Below, piece after piece: positions 26,501 to 35,240 of a DNA stretch of 64,000 bases. Numbering within the stretch: the first letter of the stretch is position 1; each line of letters begins with the position of its first letter. Location: NCBI RefSeq assembly GCF_900119165.1, contig NZ_FPJG01000006.1, positions 7,602,001 to 7,666,000 of the forward strand. The letters run 5' to 3'. A model generated the notes under the pieces. It saw nothing but the letters and a program-made list of their open reading frames with translations, made no database searches and was not told the origin of the DNA. Source of the DNA: Amycolatopsis australiensis. Its GTDB lineage: Bacteria > Actinomycetota > Actinomycetes > Mycobacteriales > Pseudonocardiaceae. A program made the translations under genes and the position numbers.

Positions 26501-26938
26501 ATGTACGACGTCGCGCGTCCCGCGGCGGGCTCCCCCCAGGAACAGACCGGCCAGATGCCGGCCCTGTTCGCCGGGGACCGCCCGCCGGGCGCCCAGCACC
26601 GCAGGCCCGCTCCCCCCTCGGGCCCCGATTACCCCGGGATCCAGGCCAGCCCCGAGTTCACCGCGCTGCGGCGCCGGTTCCGGGCGTTCGTCTTCCCGAT
26701 GAGCCTCGCGTTCTTCGCCTGGTACATGACGTACGTGCTGCTGGCCGCCTACGCGCACGACTTCATGAGCCACAAGGTGTTCGGCGAGGTGAACGTCGGG
26801 ATCCTGCTCGGCGTCGGCCAGTTCGCCAGCACCGCGCTCGTCACCTGGCTCTACCTGCGGTACGCGCGCCGCCAGGTCGACCCCCGGGTCGCCGAGCTGC
26901 GGGCCCGTGCGGGCCTGCCGGAAGGGAACCGCCGATGA
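26501..26938 (+). CDS. DUF485 membrane protein
   Basis: A 145-residue protein with a disordered Pro-rich N-terminus and two membrane helices (FVFPMSLAFFAWYMTYVLLAAY and VGILLGVGQFASTALVTWLYL), as in the DUF485 family (YjcH). GGAGG precedes the ATG. The last four bases overlap the symporter start, so it is coupled to the symporter, as yjcH is to actP in enterobacteria. It probably assists symporter assembly or function. Confidence 0.9.
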   Translation: MYDVARPAAGSPQEQTGQMPALFAGDRPPGAQHRRPAPPSGPDYPGIQASPEFTALRRRFRAFVFPMSLAFFAWYMTYVLLAAYAHDFMSHKVFGEVNVGILLGVGQFASTALVTWLYLRYARRQVDPRVAELRARAGLPEGNRR

Positions 26939-28527
26939 CCGCGCTCGCCGCCGAGGGCACCCCGGCCAGCAACCCGCTCGTGAACACCGCCGTGTTCGCC
27001 CTGTTCGTGGCGATCACGCTGTACGTCGTCTACCGGGCCAGCAGCCGCAACTCCTCGACGGCCGACTACTACGCCGCGGGCAGCGCGTTCACCGGCCGCC
27101 AGAACGGCATCGCGCTCTCCGGCGACTTCCTGTCGGCGGCCTCGTTCCTCGGCATCGCGGGCGCCATCGCGATCCACGGCTACGACGGCTTCCTCTACTC
27201 GATCGGGTTCCTCGTCGCCTGGCTGGTCGACCTGCTGCTCATCGCCGAGCTGCTGCGCAACACCGGCCGGTTCACGATGGGCGACGTCCTCAGCTTCCGG
27301 ATGAAGCAGCGCCCGGTCCGCGCGGCGGCGGCGACGTCGACGCTGGTGATCTCCTTCTTCTACATGCTCGCGCAGATGGCGGGCGCCGGCGGCCTGGTGG
27401 CGCTGCTGCTGAACGTGCACTCGAAGCTCGGCCAGGCGCTGGTGATCGGGATCGTCGGGCTCGTCATGGTGCTCTACGTGCTGGTCGGCGGGATGAAGGG
27501 CACCACGTGGGTGCAGATCATCAAGGCGACCATCCTGCTGCTGTGCGGCGCGCTGCTCACGGTGTTCCTGTTCGGCAAATTCGGCTTCTCGTTCTCGAAC
27601 CTGCTCGCCTCGGCGGCGCAGAACAGTCCGCTCGGCGACAAGCTCCTCGAGCCGGGCGGCTCGTACGGCAAGAACGACACCACCAAGCTCGACTTCGTGT
27701 CGCTGGCGCTGGCACTGGTGCTCGGCGCGGCGGCGCTGCCGCACGTGCTGATGCGCTTCTACACCGTGCCGAACTCCCGGGAGGCCCGCCGCTCGGTCGT
27801 GTGGGCCACGTCGTGCATGTTCGTGTTCTACCTGTGCACGCTGGTGATCGGCTTCGGCGCGGCGGCGCTGGTCGGCGCGGACGAGATCAAGAGCGCGCCC
27901 GGCGGCGAGAACTCGGCGGCGCCGCTGCTGGCCCTGCACGTCGGCGGGACGCTGCTGCTGGGCATCATCGCCGCGGTCGCGTTCGCGACGATCCTCGCGG
28001 TGGTGGCCGGGCTGACGATCACCGCGTCGGCCTCCTTCGCCCACGACGTCTACGCGAACATCTTCAAGCACGGCAAGGCGGAGCCGGCGGACGAGGTCCG
28101 GGTGGCGCGGCTGACCGCGATCGCGGTCGGGGCGCTGGCGATCATCGGCGGCGTGCTGGCGAACGGGCAGAACATCGCGTTCCTGGTCGCGCTCGCGTTC
28201 GCGGTGGCCGCCTCGGCGAACCTGTCGACGCTGCTGTATTCGCTGTTCTGGAAGCGGTTCAACACGACGGGCACGCTGTGGGGCATCTACGGCGGCCTGA
28301 TCGCGTGCCTGGTACTGGTGCTCTTCTCGCCGGTCGTCTCGGGTGCCCCGGACGCGATCTTCAAGGGCGCCGACTTCGCCTGGTTCCCGCTGAAGAACCC
28401 GGGCCTGGTCTCGATCCCGTTCTCGTTCCTCTGCGGGTTCGTCGGCACGTTGGTCGGCGGCCCGAAGGCGGACGCGGACAAGCACGCCGAGATGGAGGTC
28501 CGCTCCCTCACCGGGATCGGCAGCTGA
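26935..28527 (+). CDS. Cation/acetate symporter (ActP-like, SSS family)
   Basis: A 530-residue sodium/solute symporter with about 13 membrane helices. Signatures: STADYYAAGSAFTGRQNGIALSGDFLSAASFLGIAG, VGGMKGTTWVQIIKA, LPHVLMRFYTVPNSREARRSV and FWKRFNTTGTLWGIYGG. These match ActP-type permeases, which import acetate and other short monocarboxylates. The DUF485 partner upstream supports the assignment. No dedicated regulator is adjacent. Confidence 0.92.
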   Translation: MTALAAEGTPASNPLVNTAVFALFVAITLYVVYRASSRNSSTADYYAAGSAFTGRQNGIALSGDFLSAASFLGIAGAIAIHGYDGFLYSIGFLVAWLVDLLLIAELLRNTGRFTMGDVLSFRMKQRPVRAAAATSTLVISFFYMLAQMAGAGGLVALLLNVHSKLGQALVIGIVGLVMVLYVLVGGMKGTTWVQIIKATILLLCGALLTVFLFGKFGFSFSNLLASAAQNSPLGDKLLEPGGSYGKNDTTKLDFVSLALALVLGAAALPHVLMRFYTVPNSREARRSVVWATSCMFVFYLCTLVIGFGAAALVGADEIKSAPGGENSAAPLLALHVGGTLLLGIIAAVAFATILAVVAGLTITASASFAHDVYANIFKHGKAEPADEVRVARLTAIAVGALAIIGGVLANGQNIAFLVALAFAVAASANLSTLLYSLFWKRFNTTGTLWGIYGGLIACLVLVLFSPVVSGAPDAIFKGADFAWFPLKNPGLVSIPFSFLCGFVGTLVGGPKADADKHAEMEVRSLTGIGS

Positions 28528-28545
28528 GCTCCCGGACGGCCTGCG

Positions 28546-29112
28546 TCACGCGCGCAGGCCGTCCAGGATCACGGTCAGCACGCGCTTGCCGTCCTCCGGG
28601 CTGCAGTTGCGCACCGCCATCCCCGCGCCATGGCCGAGCCGGAGCACGTCGGCGCCCACGACGTCCGGCCGGATCAGGCCGGCGTCCTGCGCCGTTTCGA
28701 CGAGCACGCCGGTCGCTTCGCGCAGGCGTTTCTGGCAGTACTGGAAGGTCTCCGAGCCGGAGTCGATCGACTCCTTGAGGATCGTGGCCAGCTTGTGCCG
28801 CTCCACGACCCAGGTGACCTGCTCGGTCAGCCACGCCTGGAGCGCCTCCCACGGCGGCAGCTCGTCGTGCAGCACGAACGCGCGGTCGGCGAGCACGGCG
28901 ATCTCGTCGCGGTAGACCGCCTCGAACAGCTTCTCGCGGGTCGGGAAGTGCCGGTAAAGCGTGCCGGCCCCGACCCCCGCTTTCTTCGCGATGTCGTCCA
29001 GCGGCACGTCGGCGCCGTGCGCGGTGAAGAGGTCCTTCGCCGTCGCGACGATGCGCTCGTAGTTGCGCCGCGCGTCCGCCCGCATCGGCCGCCCGCTGTC
29101 CCCGCCCGGCAT
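28546..29112 (-). CDS. TetR-family regulator of the adjacent MFS exporter
   Basis: A 188-residue TetR protein. HTH: RIVATAKDLFTAHGADVPLDDIAKKAGVGAGTLYRHFPTREKL; C-terminal ligand domain with RHKLATILKESIDSG. ATG 29112 has GAGGAGG six bases upstream. It diverges from the MFS transporter across 135 bp that contain three copies of GGAGA-nnn-TCTCC, almost certainly its operators. It should repress both itself and the exporter until a drug-like ligand binds. Confidence 0.92.
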   Translation of the reverse strand: MPGGDSGRPMRADARRNYERIVATAKDLFTAHGADVPLDDIAKKAGVGAGTLYRHFPTREKLFEAVYRDEIAVLADRAFVLHDELPPWEALQAWLTEQVTWVVERHKLATILKESIDSGSETFQYCQKRLREATGVLVETAQDAGLIRPDVVGADVLRLGHGAGMAVRNCSPEDGKRVLTVILDGLRA

Positions 29113-29135
29113 CCCGGCCTCCTCACCACTTAACC

Positions 29136-29215
29136 GGAGAGATTCTCCGAATTCACTTGCGCATCCGGAGACGATCTCCATATTATCGCATCACACCGAT
29201 GTGGAGAACGTCTCC
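29136..29215. promoter_or_regulatory. Three TetR operators GGAGAnnnTCTCC
   Basis: The divergent region has three 13-bp dyads with identical arms: GGAGAGATTCTCC at 29136-29148, GGAGACGATCTCC at 29167-29179 and GGAGAACGTCTCC at 29203-29215. Centres are 31 and 36 bp apart, about three helical turns. The first is nearest the regulator gene and the last is 32 bp before the exporter start. Confidence 0.82.
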
Positions 29216-29247
29216 GCTTCCTCTCGTACTCCTCGGGGGAGTATCTC

Positions 29248-30681
29248 TTGTCCCAGCAAACGCTCCACGCCGCGCCTGTCGCGGCCGTACCACGCCGCAG
29301 CGGGCTGGTCCTCGCGATCATCCTGACCTGCCAGCTCATGCTCATCCTGGACGCGACGGTGATGAACGTCGCGCTCCCGCGCATCCAGGCCGACCTGGGG
29401 TTCACCCCCACCGGGCTGTCATGGGTGATGACCGCCTACAGCCTGGTCTTCGGCGGCCTGCTGCTGCTCGGCGGCCGGGCGGGCGACCTGTTCGGGCGGC
29501 GCCGGATGTTCGTCGCGGGCACCGCCCTGTTCACCCTCGCGTCCCTGGCCGGCGGCCTCGCCGGCACCGCGACGCTGCTCATCGCCGCCCGCGTCCTGCA
29601 GGGGGTCGGCGCCGCCATGGCGGGGCCGAGCACGCTGGCGCTCGTCACGACGACGTTCGCCGAAGCCAAGGCCCGCGTCCGCGCGCTCGCACTGTTCTCG
29701 GCGATGTCCAGCGGCGGCTTCGCGATCGGCCTGATCGTCGGCGGCCTGCTCACCGAGTGGATCTCGTGGCGGGCGGCGCTGTTCATCAACGTCCCGTTCG
29801 GCCTCGCGATCGTGCTGCTCGCCCCGCGGTTCGTGCCCGAGCCGCCGCGCCGGCCGGCGCACCTCGACCTGCCCGGCGCGGTCACCGGCACCCTCGGCGT
29901 CGGCTCGCTCGTGTTCGCCTTCACCCACGCCGCGTCCGACGGCTGGGGCAACCCCGTGACGCTCGGCTCGCTCGCCGGCGGCCTGGCGCTGCTGGCCGGG
30001 TTCGTCGCCATCGAGGCCCGCACGGCGATGCCGCTGGTCCCGCTCCGGCTGTTCGCCGAACGCAACCGCACCGCGGCCTACGTGAACTTCTTCCTCGGCC
30101 CGATGGCCATGATGTCGATGTTCTTCTTCCTCACGCAGTTCATGCAGGACATCCGGCACTTCGCGGCGCTGGCCACCGGGTTCGCGTTCCTGCCGATGGC
30201 GGCGCTGATCTTCACGATGAGCCGGCTCGTGCCGCGGCTGCTCCCCCGCTACGGGCCGAAGCCGCTGGCGGTCACCGGATCGCTGCTGATGGTCGCGGGT
30301 GTCGCGTGGCTGGCCCTGCTCACGACGGACAGCGCGTACTTCCCGGCGTTGCTGGGGCCGCTGCTGCTGATGGGGCTGGGCGGCGGGCTGTCGTTCGCGC
30401 CGCTCAACGTGATCGTCATGGCGACGGTGCCGACCGAGGACGCGGGCGCCGCGGGTGGCGTGCTGCAGACGATGCAGCAGGTCGGCAGCACGCTCGGCCT
30501 GGGCGTGCTGATCACGGTGTTCGGCGCGGCGACCCGGTCGGCGGGCACGACGGGCGCGCAGCTCACGGTGGACGGGATGACGGCGGCGTTCGCGACGGCC
30601 GCGGTGTTCGCGGCGTGCACGGTGCTGGTGGCGCTGACGTTCCGCCGTCAGGCGGCGGCTACAGCTTCTGCCCGGCCTTGA
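29248..30681 (+). CDS. MFS transporter, DHA2 (14-TM) drug exporter
   Basis: A 477-residue major-facilitator protein starting at TTG behind GGGGGAG. It contains motif C-like LDATVMNVALPRIQADLGF, motif A GGRAGDLFGRRRMFVAG, ARVLQGVGAAMAGPSTLALV and about 14 hydrophobic segments, placing it with EmrB/QacA proton-driven exporters. It is divergent from its probable TetR repressor. Its 3' end overlaps the convergent DUF3817 gene. The substrate is unknown. Confidence 0.92.
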   Translation: MSQQTLHAAPVAAVPRRSGLVLAIILTCQLMLILDATVMNVALPRIQADLGFTPTGLSWVMTAYSLVFGGLLLLGGRAGDLFGRRRMFVAGTALFTLASLAGGLAGTATLLIAARVLQGVGAAMAGPSTLALVTTTFAEAKARVRALALFSAMSSGGFAIGLIVGGLLTEWISWRAALFINVPFGLAIVLLAPRFVPEPPRRPAHLDLPGAVTGTLGVGSLVFAFTHAASDGWGNPVTLGSLAGGLALLAGFVAIEARTAMPLVPLRLFAERNRTAAYVNFFLGPMAMMSMFFFLTQFMQDIRHFAALATGFAFLPMAALIFTMSRLVPRLLPRYGPKPLAVTGSLLMVAGVAWLALLTTDSAYFPALLGPLLLMGLGGGLSFAPLNVIVMATVPTEDAGAAGGVLQTMQQVGSTLGLGVLITVFGAATRSAGTTGAQLTVDGMTAAFATAAVFAACTVLVALTFRRQAAATASARP

Positions 30682-31003
30682 CCTTGTGCGTCACCCGGCG
30701 CTCGACGAGGAACGAGACGAACGGGACGCAGCCGGCCAGCAGCACCAGCACGGTGCCCTTGATCGACCAGCGGGCCTTGATGGCCAGGTCGATGGTGAGC
30801 ACCAGGTAGATCATGTACAGCACACCGTGGATCGGCGAGTAGACGGCCGACGGGGTCGGGTTGCCGAACGCGTACCGCAGCACCATCACGAAGCACAGGC
30901 CGAGCAGGCCCACGCCGGTGACGTAGGCGGCGGTGCGGAACCGGACCAGGGGGCCGGCGAGCGGCACCGCGGTCTGGGCGGCACCTTCGGTGCTGGTGGT
31001 CAT
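30659..31003 (-). CDS. DUF3817 integral membrane protein
   Basis: A 114-residue protein with three membrane segments (AYVTGVGLLGLCFVMVLRYA, SPIHGVLYMIYLVLTIDLAIK, GTVLVLLAGCVPFVSFLVERRV). The pattern YSPIHGVLYMIYL and the ending FLVERRV identify DUF3817, widespread in actinobacteria and without known function. It follows the next gene by 10 bp, an arrangement that I recall from Mycobacterium (Rv1343c-Rv1342c). Confidence 0.9.
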   Translation of the reverse strand: MTTSTEGAAQTAVPLAGPLVRFRTAAYVTGVGLLGLCFVMVLRYAFGNPTPSAVYSPIHGVLYMIYLVLTIDLAIKARWSIKGTVLVLLAGCVPFVSFLVERRVTHKVKAGQKL

Positions 31004-31013
31004 CGGGTCGTCC

Positions 31014-31409
31014 TCACTCTGCGGCCTGCTGGTCGCGGGCGTTCAGCTCGCGCAGGTAACGGTTGTACGCGGCCAGCTCCTCGTCCTCGTCCGCCGGCTC
31101 GGCGCCGGGACGGGGACGAGGGGCGGGCACCTCGGCGACGGAAGCGGGAGCCGGCGGCTGCGGCTGCGGCTCGGCTTCGGCCTTTTGCCGCAGCCGGCGG
31201 ATCCGCCAGAACATGAACGCCGGGAAGAGCCCGAACAGCGGCCACTGCAGGACGTAGCCGAGGTTCTGGAAGGTGCCGTTCGCCGAGGTGAAGCGGTCCC
31301 ACTGCCACCAGGCGAGCCCGCAGCAGACGAGCAGGCTCACCAGGCTGGTCGCGACGATCGCGATCCGCCGCCCCCAGACGGAGGCGGCCGGCGGCGGAGA
31401 AGCTGGCAC
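31014..31409 (-). CDS. Small two-helix membrane protein
   Basis: A 131-residue protein with two helices (RIAIVATSLVSLLVCCGLAWWQW and LGYVLQWPLFGLFPAFMFWRI), then a Pro-rich charged cytoplasmic tail ending YNRYLRELNARDQQAAE. The LAWWQWDRF stretch resembles the first segment of SURF1-like proteins. It is upstream of and probably cotranscribed with the DUF3817 gene. Function unknown. Confidence 0.82.
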   Translation of the reverse strand: MPASPPPAASVWGRRIAIVATSLVSLLVCCGLAWWQWDRFTSANGTFQNLGYVLQWPLFGLFPAFMFWRIRRLRQKAEAEPQPQPPAPASVAEVPAPRPRPGAEPADEDEELAAYNRYLRELNARDQQAAE

Positions 31410-31575
31410 GCTCCGACGCTAGCACTGACGAGCTGAGAGAATCCCGGCCCCCGCCCTCTCCTCGGCGGGGCGTCTCCAGTCCGGTCTTTCGGCGGCCACC
31501 GGCGATCGGCGGGCTCGCCGGCGATCCGGCCCGAGTTGTCCACACTCGGCCTTGCCCGTGGATCGGCCCGGGCCT

Positions 31576-32484
31576 TCAGCCCTGCTTGCGAATGCTCTGC
31601 GCCGCCTTGGCGTAGCCGTCCGCCAGGCCGAACACCTTCTGCGCGTACTCCGTCGAGTTGTTGTACGACAGGATGCCCGCCCACCAGCCGCCCGGGCTCG
31701 CCATGTCGCGGCCGCCGGCGCAGAGGTACCGCGCGGCCGCCAACGCCGCGTCGTCGATCTGCTGGGGGTCGCCGAGGCCGTCGCCGTTGCCGTCCGAGGC
31801 CCACTTGCGCCACGTGCTCGGGATGAACTGCATCGGGCCGACCGCGCGGTCCACCGCCGGGTCGCCGTCGAAGCGGCCGCCGTCCGTGTCGCCGATCGCC
31901 TGGACTCCCGCGGAGCCGTCGAGGGGGACGCCGATGATCGGCTTCGACGGGCGGCCGTCCGCGCCGAGGACCGCGCCCGCGTACTGGCCGTGGTTGGACT
32001 CGATGCGGCCGATGCCCGCCAGCGTCGCCCACGAGATCCGGCACTTCGGCTGGTCCGCGCGCATCGCCAGCTCCGCGTTGCCGTAGGCCTGCAGCGCCCG
32101 CGCCGGGACGCCGGTGACCGCGGCGACCTGGCTCGCCCACTCCGACAGCGTCGACGGGCCGGTGCTGCGGGCCTGCTGCGGTGACGTCTGCTGCTCGGCC
32201 CCGCCGACCACGGCGCCGCCCGCCGGCGCGACCGAGCCCGGCCGGACGTCGGCCGCCTTGACCTGCAGGGCGGGGATTTCGGTGGTGAGCGGGCTCGCTT
32301 CCGGAGTCGACGCGCGCGTGACGAGCCAGACGCCGCCGCCGGCCACGGCCAGCACGGCGACGACCACGATCAGCCGGGTGAGCACGGCCGCGCCGGACGA
32401 GCGCGGCGCCGGTACGGCGGGGGCGGCTTCGTCGACTTCACCGTCGATCGGGTCGTCCTCGGTCTTTCCGGTCCTGGTGCGCAC
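31576..32484 (-). CDS. Membrane-anchored lytic transglycosylase
   Basis: A 302-residue peptidoglycan-cleaving enzyme. An N-terminal acidic cytoplasmic stretch and one membrane anchor (VLTRLIVVVAVLAVAGGGVWLV, about 34-55) lead to an extracellular linker and a transglycosylase domain. The catalytic glutamate lies in GIGRIESNHGQY; AVGPMQFIPSTWRKW, DGNGDGLGDPQQIDDAALAAARYLC and GILSYNNSTEYAQKV are typical of MltB-like/SLT enzymes. It acts in wall remodelling. A 166-bp gap separates it from the genes downstream. Confidence 0.92.
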   Translation of the reverse strand: MRTRTGKTEDDPIDGEVDEAAPAVPAPRSSGAAVLTRLIVVVAVLAVAGGGVWLVTRASTPEASPLTTEIPALQVKAADVRPGSVAPAGGAVVGGAEQQTSPQQARSTGPSTLSEWASQVAAVTGVPARALQAYGNAELAMRADQPKCRISWATLAGIGRIESNHGQYAGAVLGADGRPSKPIIGVPLDGSAGVQAIGDTDGGRFDGDPAVDRAVGPMQFIPSTWRKWASDGNGDGLGDPQQIDDAALAAARYLCAGGRDMASPGGWWAGILSYNNSTEYAQKVFGLADGYAKAAQSIRKQG

Positions 32485-32607
32485 GAAACTCCGGTCCTCC
32501 AGCGTGGTGTCGACGAAGTGTCAACGAGCCCGCGCAGGTTAGCGTTACGCGGGTCGTCGCCATCGTCGCACCGCGCCGGTTCACCCGGCCGTGTGGAACC
32601 TGTCCCG

Positions 32608-33090
32608 TCAGGCGGACTTCTGCTGCCGCGCGAGCCGGGCGACGCACCAGGCCGGGGCGCTGCCGCGGCGCAGGTGCTGCAGGACGGTCATCGGCCCGAG
32701 CCGCCGGCTCAGGTCGGACGGCGCGAGGCCGGCCGCCCGGTAGTCGAGGGCCCGCTGGTCGAGCGGGCTGATGCCGGCGTCCCACCACTCCTCGGCTTCG
32801 GCGACGCCGCCGACCATCTGCCACCAGCCCGCGGCGGCGGTGAGCAGCTCCTCGGGCACCTCCGGCAGCCGGCGGCGCATGGCTTCGAGGTAGCCGGGGT
32901 CGGCCGACTCGACGGGCACGAACCGGGACTGCCCGGTACGGGCGCGCTGGCCGGGAATGCCCGGGGCCTGCGCGGGGGTGTCGGCCAGCCACGCGGAAGC
33001 GATGCGGTCGACCTCCTGCTCCTCCGGGGTCCGCTCGCGCTCGGCGGCCCACTGCCGGATCAGCGCGTCCACTCCGGGATCTCCGGTCAT
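32608..33090 (-). CDS. Hypothetical protein, Trp-rich soluble
   Basis: A 160-residue protein from ATG 33090 with AAGGAGG upstream. It is acidic at the N-terminus (IRQWAAERERTPEEQEVDRIASAWLADTP) and helical later (LLTAAAGWWQMVGGVAEAEEWWDAGIS, LDYRAAGLAPSDLSRRLGPMTVLQHLRRG). No signal peptide, membrane segment or family I recognise. The 5' leader has a hairpin GGACAGG/CCTGTCC near 33116-33138. Confidence 0.7.
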   Translation of the reverse strand: MTGDPGVDALIRQWAAERERTPEEQEVDRIASAWLADTPAQAPGIPGQRARTGQSRFVPVESADPGYLEAMRRRLPEVPEELLTAAAGWWQMVGGVAEAEEWWDAGISPLDQRALDYRAAGLAPSDLSRRLGPMTVLQHLRRGSAPAWCVARLARQQKSA

Positions 33091-33450
33091 CCCTGCCTCC
33101 TTGTAGGTCCCCGACGGACAGGCCCTGACACCTGTCCCACGCGGTGGGGCCGCACGCACCCACCTGCACCTTGCTGAGTGGAAACTGCCTGCGTACCGGG
33201 GTTCTCCAGGGGGTCGGCGAACCACCCGATCACGCAATGTGAGCACCGTAGGGCCGGGGTGGCTTCCTCCGCCAGACCCCGGCCCGGACGAATTCGCCGA
33301 CCTGCGCGTTTTGGGCCGCAATCCACCCGGATGGTCGAGCGATGGAGTCCGAAATCCGAGATTCGTGACACTCGGTGATTTACCGTCCGCTAACACGCAG
33401 GGTGACGACCGGCGCCGCCCCATGCGGTACCGGTCAGCGGGACCCGCGGG
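33091..33450. other. 360-bp intergenic region, no gene seen
   Basis: It must carry the promoter of the 160-residue hypothetical gene. Apart from the leader hairpin near 33116-33138 I see no strong dyad, repeat or credible open frame; the 66-codon frame on the plus strand has no ribosome site. Confidence 0.5.
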
Positions 33451-33618
33451 TCAGGAGAAGAGCGTCCGGAAGAACGTGACGATCGCTTCGGCGCCGTCCT
33501 TGAGCCAGCCGAGGACGCGGTGGACGAAGTCGGCGGACTGCGTCGGCTGGGTGATCAGGAAGAACAGCACGAGCGCGACCACGCCCACGATGAGTACCTT
33601 CTTCATCCCGCTCGACAT
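33451..33618 (-). CDS. 55-residue single-helix membrane protein
   Basis: A short gene with a good ribosome site (GGAGGAAG six bases before the ATG). The product begins MSSGMKKVLIVGVVALVLFF, one membrane helix near residues 8-23, followed by an amphipathic part (SADFVHRVLGWLKDGAEA) and a hydrophobic tail IVTFFRTLFS. Similar tiny proteins are common in actinobacteria. It lies divergent from the crotonase with 102 bp between. Function unknown. Confidence 0.75.
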   Translation of the reverse strand: MSSGMKKVLIVGVVALVLFFLITQPTQSADFVHRVLGWLKDGAEAIVTFFRTLFS

Positions 33619-33720
33619 GCGCTTCCTCCCCGGTCCGCCGTCCCCGTCCTGGGAGTGGCCACGCCCATACTCTAGGGAAGGCGTCCCCGGAAGACACCTC
33701 GATCAACCCCAGGAGCGGCG

Positions 33721-34494
33721 ATGACCCGGAACGTGCTGGTCGAGCGCGACGGCGAAGTGACGACGATCACCATCGACCGTCCCGCCGCGCGGAACGCCGT
33801 CGACGGCCCGACCGCCGCCGAGCTGGCCGGCGCCTTCCGCGCGTTCGACGCGGACCCCGGCGCCGCGGTCGCGGTGCTCACCGGATCGGGTGGCACGTTC
33901 TGCGCGGGCGCGGACCTCAAGGCGATCGGCACCGATCGGATGAACCGGACTCACCCGGACGGGGACGGCCCGATGGGACCGACCCGGCTGCGGCTCGGCA
34001 AGCCGGTGATCGCCGCGGTGCACGGCCACGCGGTCGCGGGCGGGCTGGAGCTGGCGCTGTGGTGCGACCTGCGGGTCGCGGACGCGACGGCGGTGTTCGG
34101 GGTGTTCTGCCGCCGCTGGGGCGTGCCGCTGATCGACGGCGGGACGGTCCGGCTGCCGCGGCTGATCGGCCAGTCGCGGGCGATGGACCTGATCCTCACC
34201 GGCCGCCCGGTCGACGCCGCGGAAGCGTTCTCGATCGGCTTGGCCAACCGGCTCGTCCCGGCGGGTGAAGCGGTTTCCGCGGCACAGGAGCTGGCGCGGC
34301 AGCTGGCGGCGTTCCCGCAGGCGTGCCTGCGCGGGGACCGGCTTTCGGCGCTCGAGCAGTGGGGCCGGTCCGAAGAGGACGCGCTGGCGGCGGAGTTCAC
34401 CGCGGCGATGGGCACGGGCGTGCTGGCCGTGGAAGCGGTCGACGGCGCGGCCCGCTTCGCCGGCGGCGCGGGACGCCACGGCAGCTTCACCTGA
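33721..34494 (+). CDS. Crotonase-family protein (enoyl-CoA hydratase-like)
   Basis: A 257-residue crotonase. The oxyanion segments GTFCAGADLKAI and AVHGHAVAGGLELALWCDLRVAD are present, keeping the first catalytic glutamate (GGLEL). The position of the second glutamate (QPE in classical hydratases) is occupied within VFGVFCRRWGVPLIDGG, where no glutamate is found. Canonical hydration is therefore doubtful; isomerase, hydrolase or another crotonase chemistry is possible. AGGAG precedes the ATG. It stands alone, divergent from a tiny membrane protein. Confidence 0.9.
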   Translation: MTRNVLVERDGEVTTITIDRPAARNAVDGPTAAELAGAFRAFDADPGAAVAVLTGSGGTFCAGADLKAIGTDRMNRTHPDGDGPMGPTRLRLGKPVIAAVHGHAVAGGLELALWCDLRVADATAVFGVFCRRWGVPLIDGGTVRLPRLIGQSRAMDLILTGRPVDAAEAFSIGLANRLVPAGEAVSAAQELARQLAAFPQACLRGDRLSALEQWGRSEEDALAAEFTAAMGTGVLAVEAVDGAARFAGGAGRHGSFT

Positions 34495-34709
34495 CCAACA
34501 GGGCACCACGCGCGCCGCGAGGCACCGCACGGGCGCACCGGGATCACGCGCGCATCGAAAAGGCGGCCCGCGTGTCGCGCTCGTTCCCGGGTATCGCGCT
34601 GATGCGCGGCCAGTCCCGCCACTGTCCGCTCCGTGACCGGGCGTGGCTCGACCGGGTGGATCGCGCGACGGCGGCGTGGTTCCGGTCAAGCGGCCGATAA
34701 GGTCGGCGG

Positions 34710-35240
34710 ATGGACGACGATGTTCCCAGAGTCGTGCTCCGGCCCGTGGCCGAGGCCGATCTCGATCTCCTGGAACGGCTGACCAACGATCCCGTCGCCG
34801 CCGGGGAGCACCAGTGGTTCGGCTGGCACGACCCCGGCTACCTGCGCCGCCGCTGGCAGGAGACCGGCATGCTCACCGCCGAGTCCGGCATGCTCGTGCC
34901 GACGCTCGGCGGCCGCGTGCTCGGCCTCGTCTCCTGGCACCGCAGCCGCACCGGGCCGACGTCCTACTGCTGGAACGTCGGTCTCGTGCTCGCCCCGGAA
35001 GCCCGCGGCCACGGCCACGGCACCGAGGCCCAGCGCCTGCTCGTCGAGTACCTCTTCGCTCACACGCAGCTCAACCGGGTCGAGGCGACGACCGAAGTGG
35101 ACAACCGCGCCGAACAACGCTCGCTCGAGAAAGCCGGCTTCACGCGCGAAGGCGTCCTTCGCGGCTACGGATTCCGGGACGGCGAGTGGCGCGACAGCGT
35201 CGTCTACTCGGTCGTGCGCTCCGACCTCGGCAAGGGCTAG
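34710..35240 (+). CDS. GNAT acetyltransferase (RimJ/RimL type)
   Basis: A 176-residue GNAT protein. VVLRPVAEADLDLLERLTND is the family N-terminus, the acetyl-CoA loop is APEARGHGHGTEAQRLLVEYLF, and RVEATTEVDNRAEQRSLEKAGFTREGVLRGYGFRDGEWRD is the RimJ/L C-terminal block. It would acetylate an amine on a protein or small molecule. Its stop overlaps the convergent CoA-transferase stop by three bases. Confidence 0.9.
   Translation: MDDDVPRVVLRPVAEADLDLLERLTNDPVAAGEHQWFGWHDPGYLRRRWQETGMLTAESGMLVPTLGGRVLGLVSWHRSRTGPTSYCWNVGLVLAPEARGHGHGTEAQRLLVEYLFAHTQLNRVEATTEVDNRAEQRSLEKAGFTREGVLRGYGFRDGEWRDSVVYSVVRSDLGKG

Noticed and set aside
33178..33378. 66-codon plus-strand gene
   Set aside because: No ribosome site, Arg/Pro-rich, and no family; treated as non-coding.
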